DNA of 64,000 nucleotides, from contig OY782882.1 of NCBI GenBank assembly GCA_963678485.1, forward strand, positions 1,798,001 through 1,862,000. Reading direction: 5' to 3'. The DNA is from CALGYY01 sp963678485 (GTDB lineage: Bacteria; Bacteroidota; Bacteroidia; Bacteroidales; CAIWKO01). The notes under the pieces were generated by a model that ran no database searches, was not told the origin of the DNA, and worked only from the letters and a program-made list of their open reading frames with translations. The position numbers and the translations under genes are program-made. Shown here one piece after another: positions 54,259 to 64,000 of this stretch. Within the stretch, counting starts at the first letter, position 1. Each line of letters starts with the position of its first letter.

Positions 54259-56208
54259 CTAAAAAATGATCAATCGTTTTGAATAACTTTTTTGATCATC
54301 GCTGATTCTTATCGAATAATTTCCAGTACCAATCTTGCCAAGGTCAATTTGCTGATTGATTCCTCCATTACCAATAATGTCAGTTTCAAACACCTTTTCA
54401 CCCATAATATTGAACACCTCGATGCGTCCATTTGTTCCACTATATGACTCCATCACAATTGTGAATGTGCCATTATTTGGATTTGGCTGCACACTAAAGG
54501 CAGATTCATTCTCATTAATACCGGATGTTGACCAGCCAATAGTGGCCGTATCGGTTGTTGAGCACAAGTAAGCGTCGGTAATAGTCACATAATAATCACC
54601 TCTTGCAAGAGCAGAAATATTTTGGTCAGTTGAACCATTACTCCAGGAAAAAGTATATGGAGGTGTTCCTCCAGAAGGAGTAATATTGATACTTCCGTCC
54701 GTGCACAGATAGCATGAAGCTTCATTTGTGCTTGCAACATTGGTCATTGTTGGACACAGATAAAGATTAGGTCGTACTAAAAATGACTTGGAAAAGCTCG
54801 TACCGAAATACTCAGCATTTGCCCAGCCACCGGATGGAGAGGTTGGCCAATTAACCCAAGTTGTCCCATTAGTAAATAGACCACTGGTTTGCGCCAGACT
54901 GAGGGTACTGTCGAATTCAATCATTGTGAACGCATAATCTCCTGGTGCAAGCGCTAAGGATCCGCCATGCATTTTAAGGGTATAGATTCGTGCAGAGTCA
55001 TCCGGGTAATAAATACTATCAGTAGTTCCAATAATTGTTGATGGAAGTCCCGACGAAATATTCCAAACGGCAAAGGCCATCTTTGAATTCGCATAACCTC
55101 TGTTAACGCCAAATGTAATTGACCGGAGTTCGGTAGCCGTATTGATTGTATAGGCCTGACCAAGATAACCACCATTGCCGGCGCCAATTCCGAGTGCTCC
55201 GGTGACCACACCGTTATCGCGAGCATAGGTAGTATCGGAAATTAATACAGATCCTTTAACGGTATCATTAGCGGTCTCCTGATCTATCTGATCCATGATA
55301 GGAGAAAATTCAAAATAATGTGCTCCTATGAAACCCGGAGTATATGTCCCACAATCAAATATTTTAATAGTATCGGGAAGAATGTTGGCAACCACAGCAC
55401 TGGTATCTGAATAGACTAATGTATGTGTCGAATCATATACGTTTGCAAGGAGCTTAACTCCTGTTAGAGTTTGCAAGCCCTTATTTTTAATTTGAGCAGT
55501 TAATGAAATAGGGGTTACTTGCTGAAATGGGATTTGCGTGTAGTTTGACAAACGATCGCTCTTTGTAACTTCTGCGTTATAATTAAGGCTTACATTAACG
55601 AGGATGTCATCAATGAGAAGAACAAATTTGTCGTTAGAATTGTTTCTAAATCCAATATATACATTCTGACCGGCATAAGCGCCTAGATCAACTGTATGTG
55701 CCGTCCACACTGATGCTTCAGCTGCAGTGGAGAATAATACAGTAGAATTGGTGAGTTGGTTTCCGATAGCGGCGGTACCTCCAGTAGGTGCGGTTCCAAT
55801 CATAATCCGAACTTCATAACCATCAGGAAAGGCTGGATCGTAAGCAACAGCATTCCAACTTAACTTACAGTACGCAGGTAATGTTATCATGGGCGTCCAC
55901 ATCCAATCATCTGCTATACCTGCAGGTGAAGACCAACTGGTGCTAAAAGCACAAGAATCCGCACTATTAAAGTTAAAATCCTCCCTGCGCTCCCAAGCTT
56001 CATTTATATATGAAACCATGCCACTGGGAGTAAAATTGTCTACATTCCTTAATGCCCAACCTGCCGGAAAAACATAGGTTCCTGCTCCACCAGCCGTAGC
56101 CCCGGGGATTCCGTCGAAGTCTTCACTAAAAACAATCTGTGAAGATGCGCCAACACCGGTAAATAGTACTAACAACAGCAAAATGCAAAAGTTTCGAATA
56201 GTATTCAT
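54259..56208 (-). CDS. Secreted cleaved-adhesin-like protein with SprB-type repeat and T9SS domain
   Basis: 649 residues. Signal peptide 1-23. Cleaved adhesin/choice-of-anchor J jelly-roll domain at about 25-205 (FSEDFDGIPG, ADDWMWTPMI, VYIGFRNNSND, LLIDDILVNV). A CARDB-like domain at about 210-330, a beta-rich region, an SprB-like repeat at about 495-560 (CTDGSINITPSGGTPPYTFSW), and the T9SS sorting domain (QPNPNNGTF) at the end. Surface adhesion is likely by family, with no enzymatic motif seen. A shared terminator separates it from the convergent SPOR gene. Confidence 0.85.
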   Translation of the reverse strand: MNTIRNFCILLLLVLFTGVGASSQIVFSEDFDGIPGATAGGAGTYVFPAGWALRNVDNFTPSGMVSYINEAWERREDFNFNSADSCAFSTSWSSPAGIADDWMWTPMITLPAYCKLSWNAVAYDPAFPDGYEVRIMIGTAPTGGTAAIGNQLTNSTVLFSTAAEASVWTAHTVDLGAYAGQNVYIGFRNNSNDKFVLLIDDILVNVSLNYNAEVTKSDRLSNYTQIPFQQVTPISLTAQIKNKGLQTLTGVKLLANVYDSTHTLVYSDTSAVVANILPDTIKIFDCGTYTPGFIGAHYFEFSPIMDQIDQETANDTVKGSVLISDTTYARDNGVVTGALGIGAGNGGYLGQAYTINTATELRSITFGVNRGYANSKMAFAVWNISSGLPSTIIGTTDSIYYPDDSARIYTLKMHGGSLALAPGDYAFTMIEFDSTLSLAQTSGLFTNGTTWVNWPTSPSGGWANAEYFGTSFSKSFLVRPNLYLCPTMTNVASTNEASCYLCTDGSINITPSGGTPPYTFSWSNGSTDQNISALARGDYYVTITDAYLCSTTDTATIGWSTSGINENESAFSVQPNPNNGTFTIVMESYSGTNGRIEVFNIMGEKVFETDIIGNGGINQQIDLGKIGTGNYSIRISDDQKSYSKRLIIF

Positions 56209-56367
56209 AATTTATTTTTTAATTAATGAAGGAAAAACAGCGCCCTCAATCCGCTCTCTCTTCTACTGGATTATCAAGGAATCCGCGCGTAAAAGGCACG
56301 CAAAGGTAAAAAAAAATGATCAGGTAATTTTTACCTGATCATGAGATATAGCGAAAAAACGTTACTA

Positions 56368-57447
56368 TTAATATCTATTATTACAATTTAAATTATTAAA
56401 CGCAACCTTAAGCCGTTCAACCAGTGTCTTCTCACCTTCGCGCAGCCAGGCACGTGGGTCGTAGAATTTTTTATTGGGTTTATCTTCCCCGTCGGGGTTG
56501 CCAATTTGGCCTTGAAGATAGCCTTCATTCTTTTTGTAATATTTCATTACGCCTTCCCAATAAGCCCATTGCGTATCGGTATCGATATTCATTTTCACCG
56601 CGCCATAGGAAATTGCTTCTGCAATTTTTTCCGGCTCTGATCCTGATCCTCCGTGGAATACAAAGCTCACAGGATTTGGTTGAGTATTATACTTTTCCTG
56701 AATATATTTCTGACTATTTTTCAGGATAACAGGTTCCAGTTTTACATTACCCGGTTTGTACACTCCGTGAACGTTTCCAAAAGAGGCGGCAATTGTGAAA
56801 TCAGGACTAATTTGAATTAACTCAGAATACGCATAAGCCACATCTTCGGGTTGGGTATAAAGACGAGAATTCTCAACGCTGGTATTATCAACACCATCTT
56901 CTTCTCCACCAGTGATGCCAAGCTCGATTTCGAGGGTCATCCCAATTTTGGACATGCGCTCCAGATAACGTTTACAGGTTTCGATATTTTCCTTAAGTGG
57001 TTCTTCGGAAAGATCGAGCATATGTGAACTAAACAGGGGTTTGCCGGTCTTCTCGAAATGCTGTTCACCTTCATCTAGTAATCCGTTAATCCAAGGCAGC
57101 AGTTTCCGCGCTGCATGATCGGTGTGAATGATAACTGGTACGCCATAGAATGCGGCAACGCGATGTATATGATATGCACCGGAGATGCTTCCGGCAATCG
57201 CTGCCTTCTCATCAGCATTGTTAAGGGATTTTCCGGCAAAGAACAATCCCCCGCCATTAGAGAATTGAATAATAACCGGACTATTGACTGCTTTAGCTGC
57301 CTCCATCACGGCATTTACGGAGTTAGTGCCAACCACATTTACAGCGGGCAAAGCAAAATTATTTTTGCGGGCGATACGGAAGATTTCTCTAACATCGGCA
57401 CCAGTTGCGACGCCCGGAGCAATTAAATCGGAAATTTTTTCTGACAT
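56368..57447 (-). CDS. fbaA: Class II fructose-bisphosphate aldolase
   Basis: 359-residue zinc aldolase of the E. coli FbaA (class IIA) type, cleaving fructose 1,6-bisphosphate in glycolysis. Visible: ALPAVNVVGTNSVNAVMEA, VIIHTDHAARKLLPWI with the zinc-site His and Asp, EIELGITGGEEDGVDN, and FVFHGGSGSEP. Length is exactly that of the family. It is a single-gene unit, with a TACTTTTA element about 20 bp upstream. Confidence 0.96.
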   Translation of the reverse strand: MSEKISDLIAPGVATGADVREIFRIARKNNFALPAVNVVGTNSVNAVMEAAKAVNSPVIIQFSNGGGLFFAGKSLNNADEKAAIAGSISGAYHIHRVAAFYGVPVIIHTDHAARKLLPWINGLLDEGEQHFEKTGKPLFSSHMLDLSEEPLKENIETCKRYLERMSKIGMTLEIELGITGGEEDGVDNTSVENSRLYTQPEDVAYAYSELIQISPDFTIAASFGNVHGVYKPGNVKLEPVILKNSQKYIQEKYNTQPNPVSFVFHGGSGSEPEKIAEAISYGAVKMNIDTDTQWAYWEGVMKYYKKNEGYLQGQIGNPDGEDKPNKKFYDPRAWLREGEKTLVERLKVAFNNLNCNNRY

Positions 57448-57498
57448 AGTGTAATTTTTTGGATACTGTAAAAGTACAAAAAAAAGGCAGGTTGAAGT

Positions 57499-57534
57499 AA
57501 AAAAAACAGGCCTGACAGTTATTCACCGACAGGC
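57499..57534 (-). terminator. Probable terminator of the DUF6624-like gene
   Basis: GGCCTG (57508-57513) and CAGGCC (57529-57534) form a 6-bp stem followed, on the minus strand, by a U-run (A-tract at 57498-57505). It lies 24 bp after the stop codon at 57559. Confidence 0.6.
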
Positions 57535-57558
57535 CCGAAAAAGTGATTTCCCGGAATA

Positions 57559-58452
57559 CTATTCCAGGTTGGCTGCGGCCAAACGTTTGTGTAATTGTTT
57601 AGGGTTTTTTATTGGGTATTGTGTCGCACGGCCCTGGTCGTCGTAGCGGTATTGAGTACCATATAACTGACTCTTTCCTTTGCTCACCAGAATTTGATCG
57701 GTAATGAACGCGAAAGAATACATAGCAATTTCGCCGGCCTGAGCTGCTTTTTTAATCAGCTTATAATATTTCTTTTGATATTTGAGATCTGCATGCTGAA
57801 GAACCAACAGTGGTGTAGTAAGGGCGGTATAATCATTACCAACCACACTAACTCCAGGATAGCCATACTTTTCAAATATTGGAATTAGCTTGATCATATT
57901 CATGGAATCGGTCTTCATCGCTTCTGCGTAAATGCTGTCCATTTTTTTCTTTTCGGCCTTATGGAGTTCCAGCAATTTCATTTCCTGCCGGACTTTATAA
58001 TCGGAAATCAGCATATGGCGTAACACTAATCCAACCTCATGATCAGCCTGAGGGTTATTAATCACATACAACGAATCTGATAAGGTCATCAGTTTCTCCA
58101 TCCGGGGATCAGCATACTGGCTCGACAAGCGGGTACTTGTAAAAATCTGATAGGAGGTATTGCCATTTAATATGGCTTCTTCCATGTATTTGTACACACT
58201 GTCGGTCATCAGCATGTTATTGTAGCAATTCATGATACCTTCGAAAACATTCCAGAAAAAAGGATCTTTTTCTGCATCAGAGTACTCGGAATGTGCGCTT
58301 ACTGCCTGTTTGTATGTATCGGCAGCTTTTTGGTAGTGACCTCTATTGTATAATGAATCGGCCTGACGGGTGTAGAAGGTATAGTCCTGCGCATAGCCAA
58401 TGGCTGACAGGAAAAAAACCAACATACTTAAAACAACAGCGCGCTTCATCAT
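57559..58452 (-). CDS. Secreted DUF6624-like protein with TPR-like N-terminus
   Basis: 297 residues. Signal peptide 1-21, then a TPR-like helix pair (YTRQADSLYNRGHYQKAADT), a helical middle, and a C-terminal region matching the DUF6624 pattern: GYPGVSVVGNDYTALTTPLL, LQHAD, AFITDQILVSKGKSQLYGTQ. Function is unknown for the family. Two ATGs adjoin at 58452 and 58449; either could be used. A TATATTTG box lies upstream. Confidence 0.75.
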   Translation of the reverse strand: MMKRAVVLSMLVFFLSAIGYAQDYTFYTRQADSLYNRGHYQKAADTYKQAVSAHSEYSDAEKDPFFWNVFEGIMNCYNNMLMTDSVYKYMEEAILNGNTSYQIFTSTRLSSQYADPRMEKLMTLSDSLYVINNPQADHEVGLVLRHMLISDYKVRQEMKLLELHKAEKKKMDSIYAEAMKTDSMNMIKLIPIFEKYGYPGVSVVGNDYTALTTPLLVLQHADLKYQKKYYKLIKKAAQAGEIAMYSFAFITDQILVSKGKSQLYGTQYRYDDQGRATQYPIKNPKQLHKRLAAANLE

Positions 58453-58796
58453 TTATTAAAAAAGTAGATTTTGTAACTACCTCTTATTCAGTTCTTTTTG
58501 TTTTACGGTCTACCCCGAGTTTATGGGTGCAAATATACTACATTTTATTCATCCGCAAAAACACTTGAGATTTTTTTTCAACATTTGAAAAAAAATAACT
58601 TTAAAAACTGCTAAACGCGCGTTGTATCTGATAGTTGAAGAATCTTTTTTGTTAATTATTTGTTATTTTGCAAATTGGATTATTTGGGTGATACAGGTAA
58701 AAACACGTTTAGACGTTTAGACTAAATTTAGGTGTGAAAACAATGCTGATTTAAATCAAGTTTAGATATAATTATTGATAATACCCTGTAATACAA
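58453..58796. other. AT-rich intergenic region
   Basis: Contains the promoter of the DUF6624-like gene (58530-58537) and the atpC terminator just to the right. The 200 bp between them (about 58560-58790) are AT-rich with no ORF or hairpin I can support. Confidence 0.6.
58530..58537 (-). promoter_or_regulatory. Promoter of the DUF6624-like gene
   Basis: TATATTTG on the minus strand with a TTG 18 bp further upstream; both elements fit the Bacteroidota consensus. The predicted leader is about 75 nt. Confidence 0.6.
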
Positions 58797-58826
58797 AAAC
58801 AAGCATCAGAAAACTGATGCTTGTTT
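58797..58826 (-). terminator. Intrinsic terminator of atpD-atpC
   Basis: A 13-bp perfect stem (AAACAAGCATCAG at 58797-58809, CTGATGCTTGTTT at 58814-58826) around AAAA, followed on the minus strand by a T-rich run. It lies 19 bp after the atpC stop. Confidence 0.85.
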
Positions 58827-58845
58827 AGATTTTAGGATAGAAGTT

Positions 58846-59082
58846 TTATTCAGCCAGAACGATGATGCGATTTTGGCGTACTTCGATAATACCTCCTTTT
58901 ACGTCAAAATAACGGGTTTGTTTTTCCTGGTCCACCAGTTTAATCTTTCCTTTTTTGAGGACAGAAACGATGGGCGCATGCAGATTCAAAATTTCGAAGG
59001 AGCCATCTTTCCCAGGGAACTGAGCAAGGGATACTTCCCCGTTGAAAATAGTCGCGTCTGGCGTTATGATTTCGATATGCAT
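58846..59082 (-). CDS. atpC: F1-ATP synthase epsilon subunit
   Basis: 78-residue N-terminal beta-barrel type epsilon subunit: MHIEIITPDATIFNGEV, FPGKDGSFEILNLHAPIVSV, GGIIEVRQNRIIVLAE. It lacks the C-terminal helical hairpin found in longer epsilon subunits, as is common in Bacteroidota, so hydrolysis inhibition by that hairpin is not available. It lies 9 bp after atpD. Confidence 0.92.
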   Translation of the reverse strand: MHIEIITPDATIFNGEVSLAQFPGKDGSFEILNLHAPIVSVLKKGKIKLVDQEKQTRYFDVKGGIIEVRQNRIIVLAE

Positions 59083-59091
59083 ATGCGTTGA

Positions 59092-60636
<1,545 letters not shown>

Positions 60637-60726
60637 CTAAATAAAGTGCTCTTCAAAAAGCAGCATTCACCAAGGCGACGAATTTAGTATTTTTTTCAAT
60701 TCTCCAAGTAAAAATGTTATTTTTTA

Positions 60727-60734
60727 TAACTTTG
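60727..60734 (+). promoter_or_regulatory. -7 box of the ribF operon
   Basis: TAACTTTG on the plus strand, 51 bp upstream of the ribF start; full match to TAnnTTTG. Confidence 0.55.
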
Positions 60735-60784
60735 GCCTCCTTTATTAAAAAGGAATAAAAAAAACATGGACAAAACTGAAGCAG

Positions 60785-61723
60785 GTGCTACAATTTCATA
60801 ATTTCCCCGAAGGATTGAAAGGTGTTCCTTCTCCAGTGGTTACCGTTGGAACCTTTGACGGCGTTCATTTGGGACATCGTTCAATATTAACCCGCCTTCG
60901 CGAAATTGCTGCTCATACCGGCGGCGAAACTATGGTTGTAACTTTTGAACCTCATCCAAGAATTGCCCTGGGTAAGGATACGGAAAATTTATATTTACTA
61001 AATACACCGGAGGAAAAGGCTGCTTTATTGGATGAATTGGGAATTGATCATCTGGTTGTAATTCCCTTCACTCAAGAATTCGCCAAACAGGATGAGCACA
61101 CTTTTATCCGCAAGTATTTAGTTGAGGCTCTAGGCACTAAAACACTTGTGATTGGATATAATCACAGGTTTGGGCATGAACGAGGTGGTGATTTCGCAAG
61201 CTTGAGCGCTTACGGCCAGCAATATGGTTTTCATGTAGAAGAGATGCCACGAAAAACCGCCGGGAGTTTAGGGATTAGTTCCACACAAATTAGAAATGCA
61301 CTAGCTGTCGGTGATGTTGAATTAGCCTCAGGAATGCTCGGTTATGCATACCCTTTAAGCGGGAAGGTAGGACATGGTGATCAGCGGGGACGAACCATTG
61401 GGTTTCCTACGGCGAACCTTATTGTAGAAAATCCGTACAAGATGATTCCCTGTAATGGTGTTTATGCTGTGAGGGTGGAATGTAATGGGCAAAAGTACCA
61501 TGGAATGTGTAACATTGGGACCCGGCCAACGTTTGAAGGAAATCTTACTAGTATTGAAACCCATATCTTTGATTTTAATAAAGACATTTACGAGCAACCT
61601 CTGAAGATGCTTTTTACTGCCCGCTTGCGGGACGAACAAAAGTTTAGTTCGGCAGAAGAATTAAGCTTGCAATTAACTAACGATGAACTGATGGCCAGGC
61701 AATTACTGGAGAGCCGCGCATGA
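60785..61723 (+). CDS. ribF: Bifunctional riboflavin kinase / FAD synthetase
   Basis: 312 residues. The N-terminal FAD synthetase (nucleotidyltransferase) domain has VTVGTFDGVHLGHRSIL, TFEPHPRIALG and IGYNHRFGHERGGD. The C-terminal riboflavin kinase domain has GKVGHGDQRGRTIGFPTANL, GVYAVRVE, and IETHIFDFNKDIYEQPL. It converts riboflavin to FMN and FAD in the cytosol. The GTG at 60785 is used; it gives the usual MLQFHNFPEG start. The stop overlaps the next gene by ATGA. Confidence 0.95.
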   Translation: MLQFHNFPEGLKGVPSPVVTVGTFDGVHLGHRSILTRLREIAAHTGGETMVVTFEPHPRIALGKDTENLYLLNTPEEKAALLDELGIDHLVVIPFTQEFAKQDEHTFIRKYLVEALGTKTLVIGYNHRFGHERGGDFASLSAYGQQYGFHVEEMPRKTAGSLGISSTQIRNALAVGDVELASGMLGYAYPLSGKVGHGDQRGRTIGFPTANLIVENPYKMIPCNGVYAVRVECNGQKYHGMCNIGTRPTFEGNLTSIETHIFDFNKDIYEQPLKMLFTARLRDEQKFSSAEELSLQLTNDELMARQLLESRA

Positions 61724-62472
61724 TTAAACAAACCGGGTGTTTTTTTATTACTGTAATTGTAATTCTGGGTCTCGCAGTGTCGCCAGCTAAAGCACAACTG
61801 CTCGATTCGGCGAGCCTTCCACAACAAAAATCGTTTGAATCGCTCGAAGAAGCATTATTGCAACCCGATCAGGTTTATCGTCTTACGCTTGAAAAAAAGA
61901 AATACACTTCTATTCCCGCTGAGATTTTTCAATTTAAAAATCTGCAGGAGCTTAAACTCGGTAATAATAAGATTAAGACAATACCTGCCGATATCGCTAA
62001 ATTAAATTTGCTTCAAACCCTCGATTTATCGGGAAACCAAATCGATTCCATTCCACCTGAGATTGGAACACTTATACATTTGCGCCGACTGGATCTTGGA
62101 AACAATAAAATCCGAACGTTTATACCTGAGATAGGATTGTTGAAAGAATTGAAAGTATTGAATCTCTCCGACAATGATATTCATCACCTTGATCCCGCAA
62201 TAGGACGATTAAGCAAACTTAAAAATTTGCTTTTAAGCAAGAACCGGATTGATTCACTTCCATCATCAATGAGCAATCTGACCTCTTTATACTATTTGGA
62301 TTTATGGGGCAACAACGTTAGTGAATTCCCTTCACAAATGGCGAAACTCAAGTACACGCTTAAATATGTGGACATGCGCGTTATCGCGTTGCCCATGCCT
62401 GCGCAGGATGCGATACAACAACTCCTGCCAAACACAGAGATATTATTTTCACCGGGATGCAATTGTAATTAA
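61720..62472 (+). CDS. Secreted leucine-rich repeat protein
   Basis: 250 residues. Signal peptide about 1-25 (FFITVIVILGLAVSPAKAQ), a short N-cap, then seven LRRs of about 23 residues (LxxLxLGNNKIKTIPxxI type; bacterial small-LRR class with IPPEIG) and a C-terminal cap with CNCN. Probably a lipoprotein-free periplasmic or exported protein; binding partner unknown. It is translationally coupled to ribF by a 4-bp overlap, though functional relation is unlikely. Confidence 0.82.
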   Translation: MIKQTGCFFITVIVILGLAVSPAKAQLLDSASLPQQKSFESLEEALLQPDQVYRLTLEKKKYTSIPAEIFQFKNLQELKLGNNKIKTIPADIAKLNLLQTLDLSGNQIDSIPPEIGTLIHLRRLDLGNNKIRTFIPEIGLLKELKVLNLSDNDIHHLDPAIGRLSKLKNLLLSKNRIDSLPSSMSNLTSLYYLDLWGNNVSEFPSQMAKLKYTLKYVDMRVIALPMPAQDAIQQLLPNTEILFSPGCNCN

Positions 62473-62483
62473 GTTGTGAATTC

Positions 62484-63206
62484 ATGAAGAAAATTGTTTT
62501 TTTAATCATTGGATTCCTGATGTTTGTTTATCAGGGAACGGCACAGGAAGGTCCGTACCTTTCTTCCGGAATAGGCGTTATTTGTCCTGAAAAAGGAATT
62601 AATACACGCACATTGAATTTTCCACAGGCCCCTATTGAATTGCTGGATGCCGCGGGTGGAAAAAAAGTAGGATTTATCATTAAAAAGAATAGTCTCAATA
62701 TAATGTATCAGCTCGATGGAAACGGCTTTCCTTACCGGGTTGCAGACAAAGACCTTGCGGAGATGACCCCTTTGGGTTATTGCCTTAAAATTTTTCAGCG
62801 CGAAGGAGATTTTGTGAAAGTGCTTGTAAATTCTACCGGACGAGGCTATTGGATTTCCTTGAAGGAGCTTGGCTATCTGCGTTTCAATTCCATTTGTTGG
62901 ATTGATTGGATGAAAACGCAAAAGGTTATTTTCGCACCAATGGTTGATGTGGGGATTAATCTGCGCGTTTCGGCTGATGCGGAAAGTCGAAAAATCGCCT
63001 TGCTTAAAGGCCCGTTATATGGGATTGTTCTCACCGGGAACACTGAAGGTTCATGGGCAGAAGCAACTGTTTCCCGCTACTCCACCAACCCTTGCAAAAG
63101 TTCAGGCCTTACTCCAAAAGCAATAGAAACGCAAAGTGGGTGGCTAAAAGTTATTGATGACGGCGGTATGCCTAACATCTGGTATTTCCCAAGAGGTTGC
63201 AATTAA
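62484..63206 (+). CDS. Secreted SH3-like domain protein
   Basis: 240 residues. Signal peptide about 1-20 (FLIIGFLMFVYQGTAQ). Two SH3-like beta modules are suggested: one in the first half (APIELLDAAGGKKVGFII, FVKVLVNSTGRGYWIS) and one in the second (INLRVSADAESRKIALLKG, SGWLKVID). Four Cys residues are present. The function is unknown; bacterial SH3 domains often bind peptidoglycan. It lies 11 bp after the LRR gene, probably in the same operon. Confidence 0.7.
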   Translation: MKKIVFLIIGFLMFVYQGTAQEGPYLSSGIGVICPEKGINTRTLNFPQAPIELLDAAGGKKVGFIIKKNSLNIMYQLDGNGFPYRVADKDLAEMTPLGYCLKIFQREGDFVKVLVNSTGRGYWISLKELGYLRFNSICWIDWMKTQKVIFAPMVDVGINLRVSADAESRKIALLKGPLYGIVLTGNTEGSWAEATVSRYSTNPCKSSGLTPKAIETQSGWLKVIDDGGMPNIWYFPRGCN

Positions 63207-63273
63207 ACATTCGCGAATAATATTTTCTACGATTCAATTCATACTTTTGAGTGTTTCCCTTTTTAAATTTGGT

Positions 63274-63281
63274 TACCTTTG
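63274..63281 (+). promoter_or_regulatory. -7 box of corA
   Basis: TACCTTTG on the plus strand, 57 bp upstream of the corA ATG; full match to TAnnTTTG. Confidence 0.55.
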
Positions 63282-63337
63282 CCCGGCAAAAAAATTACGG
63301 AATGTAGCATTTATTTAATTTATCGGGAGGCAGGCCA

Positions 63338-64000
63338 ATGATTGAAAATCTTCAATTCGGCAATTACATCTGGAAGCATATAGTTAATCCCACTGATGAA
63401 AATCTGGATTATTTAATCAATAATTATAATTTCCACCCTCTTGATATAGAAGACTGTCGAAGTAAAGTACAACGACCGAAAATAGATATTTACGACGACT
63501 ATTACTTTCTGATTCTCCATTTTCCATCATTTGACAATCTGAATCGTTTTCTCACCACGAAAGAAGTTAAAATCTTTTGGGGTAAAGATTACATAATCAC
63601 AATTGGCAACTCACATTGGGTAGTAAAAAAGTTTTTTGAAAACATCAAGGCGAATTTTGATCATTTCAAACAAGATCTTCGCTCTAATACCAGTGATGCA
63701 CTTCTATATAAAATTCTAGAGCAATTGATGAAAGAAACGTTGCTCTTGCTTGACAGCGTAGGTAATGAGGTAGAGAAAATAAGTCTTGATTTGTTTGATC
63801 GTAAACCGGAGACTATCATTGGAAAGATATCGGTCACAAGAAAGAATATCATTCTTCTCGACACCATGTTCAAACCGCAGCTTCGATTATTTCACAAATT
63901 TGAATCCGGCGAAATTAAAGGATATGCGGATGATATGGAGAATTACTGGGGTAATATTCTCGACTATTATCAGAAGATGTGGGATATGACCGAAGATTAT
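63338..64000 (+). CDS. corA: CorA-family magnesium transporter, 3' truncated by window edge
   Basis: 221 codons are visible with no stop. The ATG at 63338 has a purine-rich GGGAGG at 63325-63330. The sequence (MIENLQFGNYIWKHIVNP, NFHPLDIEDCRS, KIDIYDDYYFLILHFP, DALLYKILEQLMKETL, LDLFDRKP, ISVTRKNIILLD) matches the cytoplasmic N-domain and long stalk helix of CorA Mg2+/Co2+ channels. The pore helix with the GMN motif would lie beyond the window, so it is not confirmed here. Confidence 0.88.
   Translation, partial: MIENLQFGNYIWKHIVNPTDENLDYLINNYNFHPLDIEDCRSKVQRPKIDIYDDYYFLILHFPSFDNLNRFLTTKEVKIFWGKDYIITIGNSHWVVKKFFENIKANFDHFKQDLRSNTSDALLYKILEQLMKETLLLLDSVGNEVEKISLDLFDRKPETIIGKISVTRKNIILLDTMFKPQLRLFHKFESGEIKGYADDMENYWGNILDYYQKMWDMTEDY

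Overview
The window comes from a Bacteroidota chromosome outside the classical Bacteroides type. Four encoded proteins end in a type IX secretion (T9SS) type A sorting domain with an xPNP motif. Several genes have the Bacteroidota -7 box TAnnTTTG just upstream. Housekeeping genes (atpD/atpC, class II fbaA, queG, ruvB, ribF) are of Bacteroidota type. Base composition is moderate to low GC. No tRNA, rRNA or CRISPR array was seen. Both edges cut a gene: a GT-C type membrane protein on the left and a CorA transporter on the right.

Region 1 (3-22051) is an accessory biosynthetic locus dominated by radical SAM enzymes. Three tandem B12-binding radical SAM genes (2076-6703, +) follow the membrane glycosyltransferase-like gene. 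A REP-associated transposase gene and a HigB/HigA-like toxin-antitoxin pair follow on the minus strand. A long minus-strand run then reads wzm, wzt, an asparagine-synthase-like gene, a fourth B12 radical SAM gene, a GNAT-like gene, a UbiA-like gene and two more B12 radical SAM genes (18868 down to 8534). Two plus-strand radical SAM proteins with the SPASM-like cysteine region at the N-terminus (19307-22051) are divergent from wzm. In all there are eight radical SAM proteins in about 20 kb, with an exporter, an amide-ligase-like enzyme and a prenyltransferase-like protein. I do not recognise this combination.

Region 2 (22058-29490, -) is a sugar/carbamoyl operon. It reads wecE-like aminotransferase, a KilA-N domain gene, a UDP-sugar epimerase, a NodU/CmcH-type carbamoyltransferase, a 49-residue DUF5989 protein, an SxtJ-like protein and a membrane SGNH hydrolase. 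It could supply and decorate the molecule exported by Wzm/Wzt. That link is inference from proximity and from the Wzt C-terminal substrate-binding domain.

Region 3 (29710-48358) carries large secreted proteins: a peptidoglycan amidase with extra domains, a beta-propeller/C39-like/golvesin-like protein sharing a C-terminal module with it, and a 3268-residue repeat adhesin (FN3, Big_1, MBG and YDG repeats). An iron-dependent alcohol dehydrogenase lies between them.

Region 4 (48611-64000) is mostly core genome: queG, a TMTC-like membrane/TPR protein with ruvB, a universal stress protein, a SPOR protein, another T9SS protein, fbaA, a DUF6624-like protein, atpC/atpD, ribF with an LRR and an SH3-like secreted protein, and corA. 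Several clear hairpin terminators and TAnnTTTG promoters mark transcription unit boundaries here.
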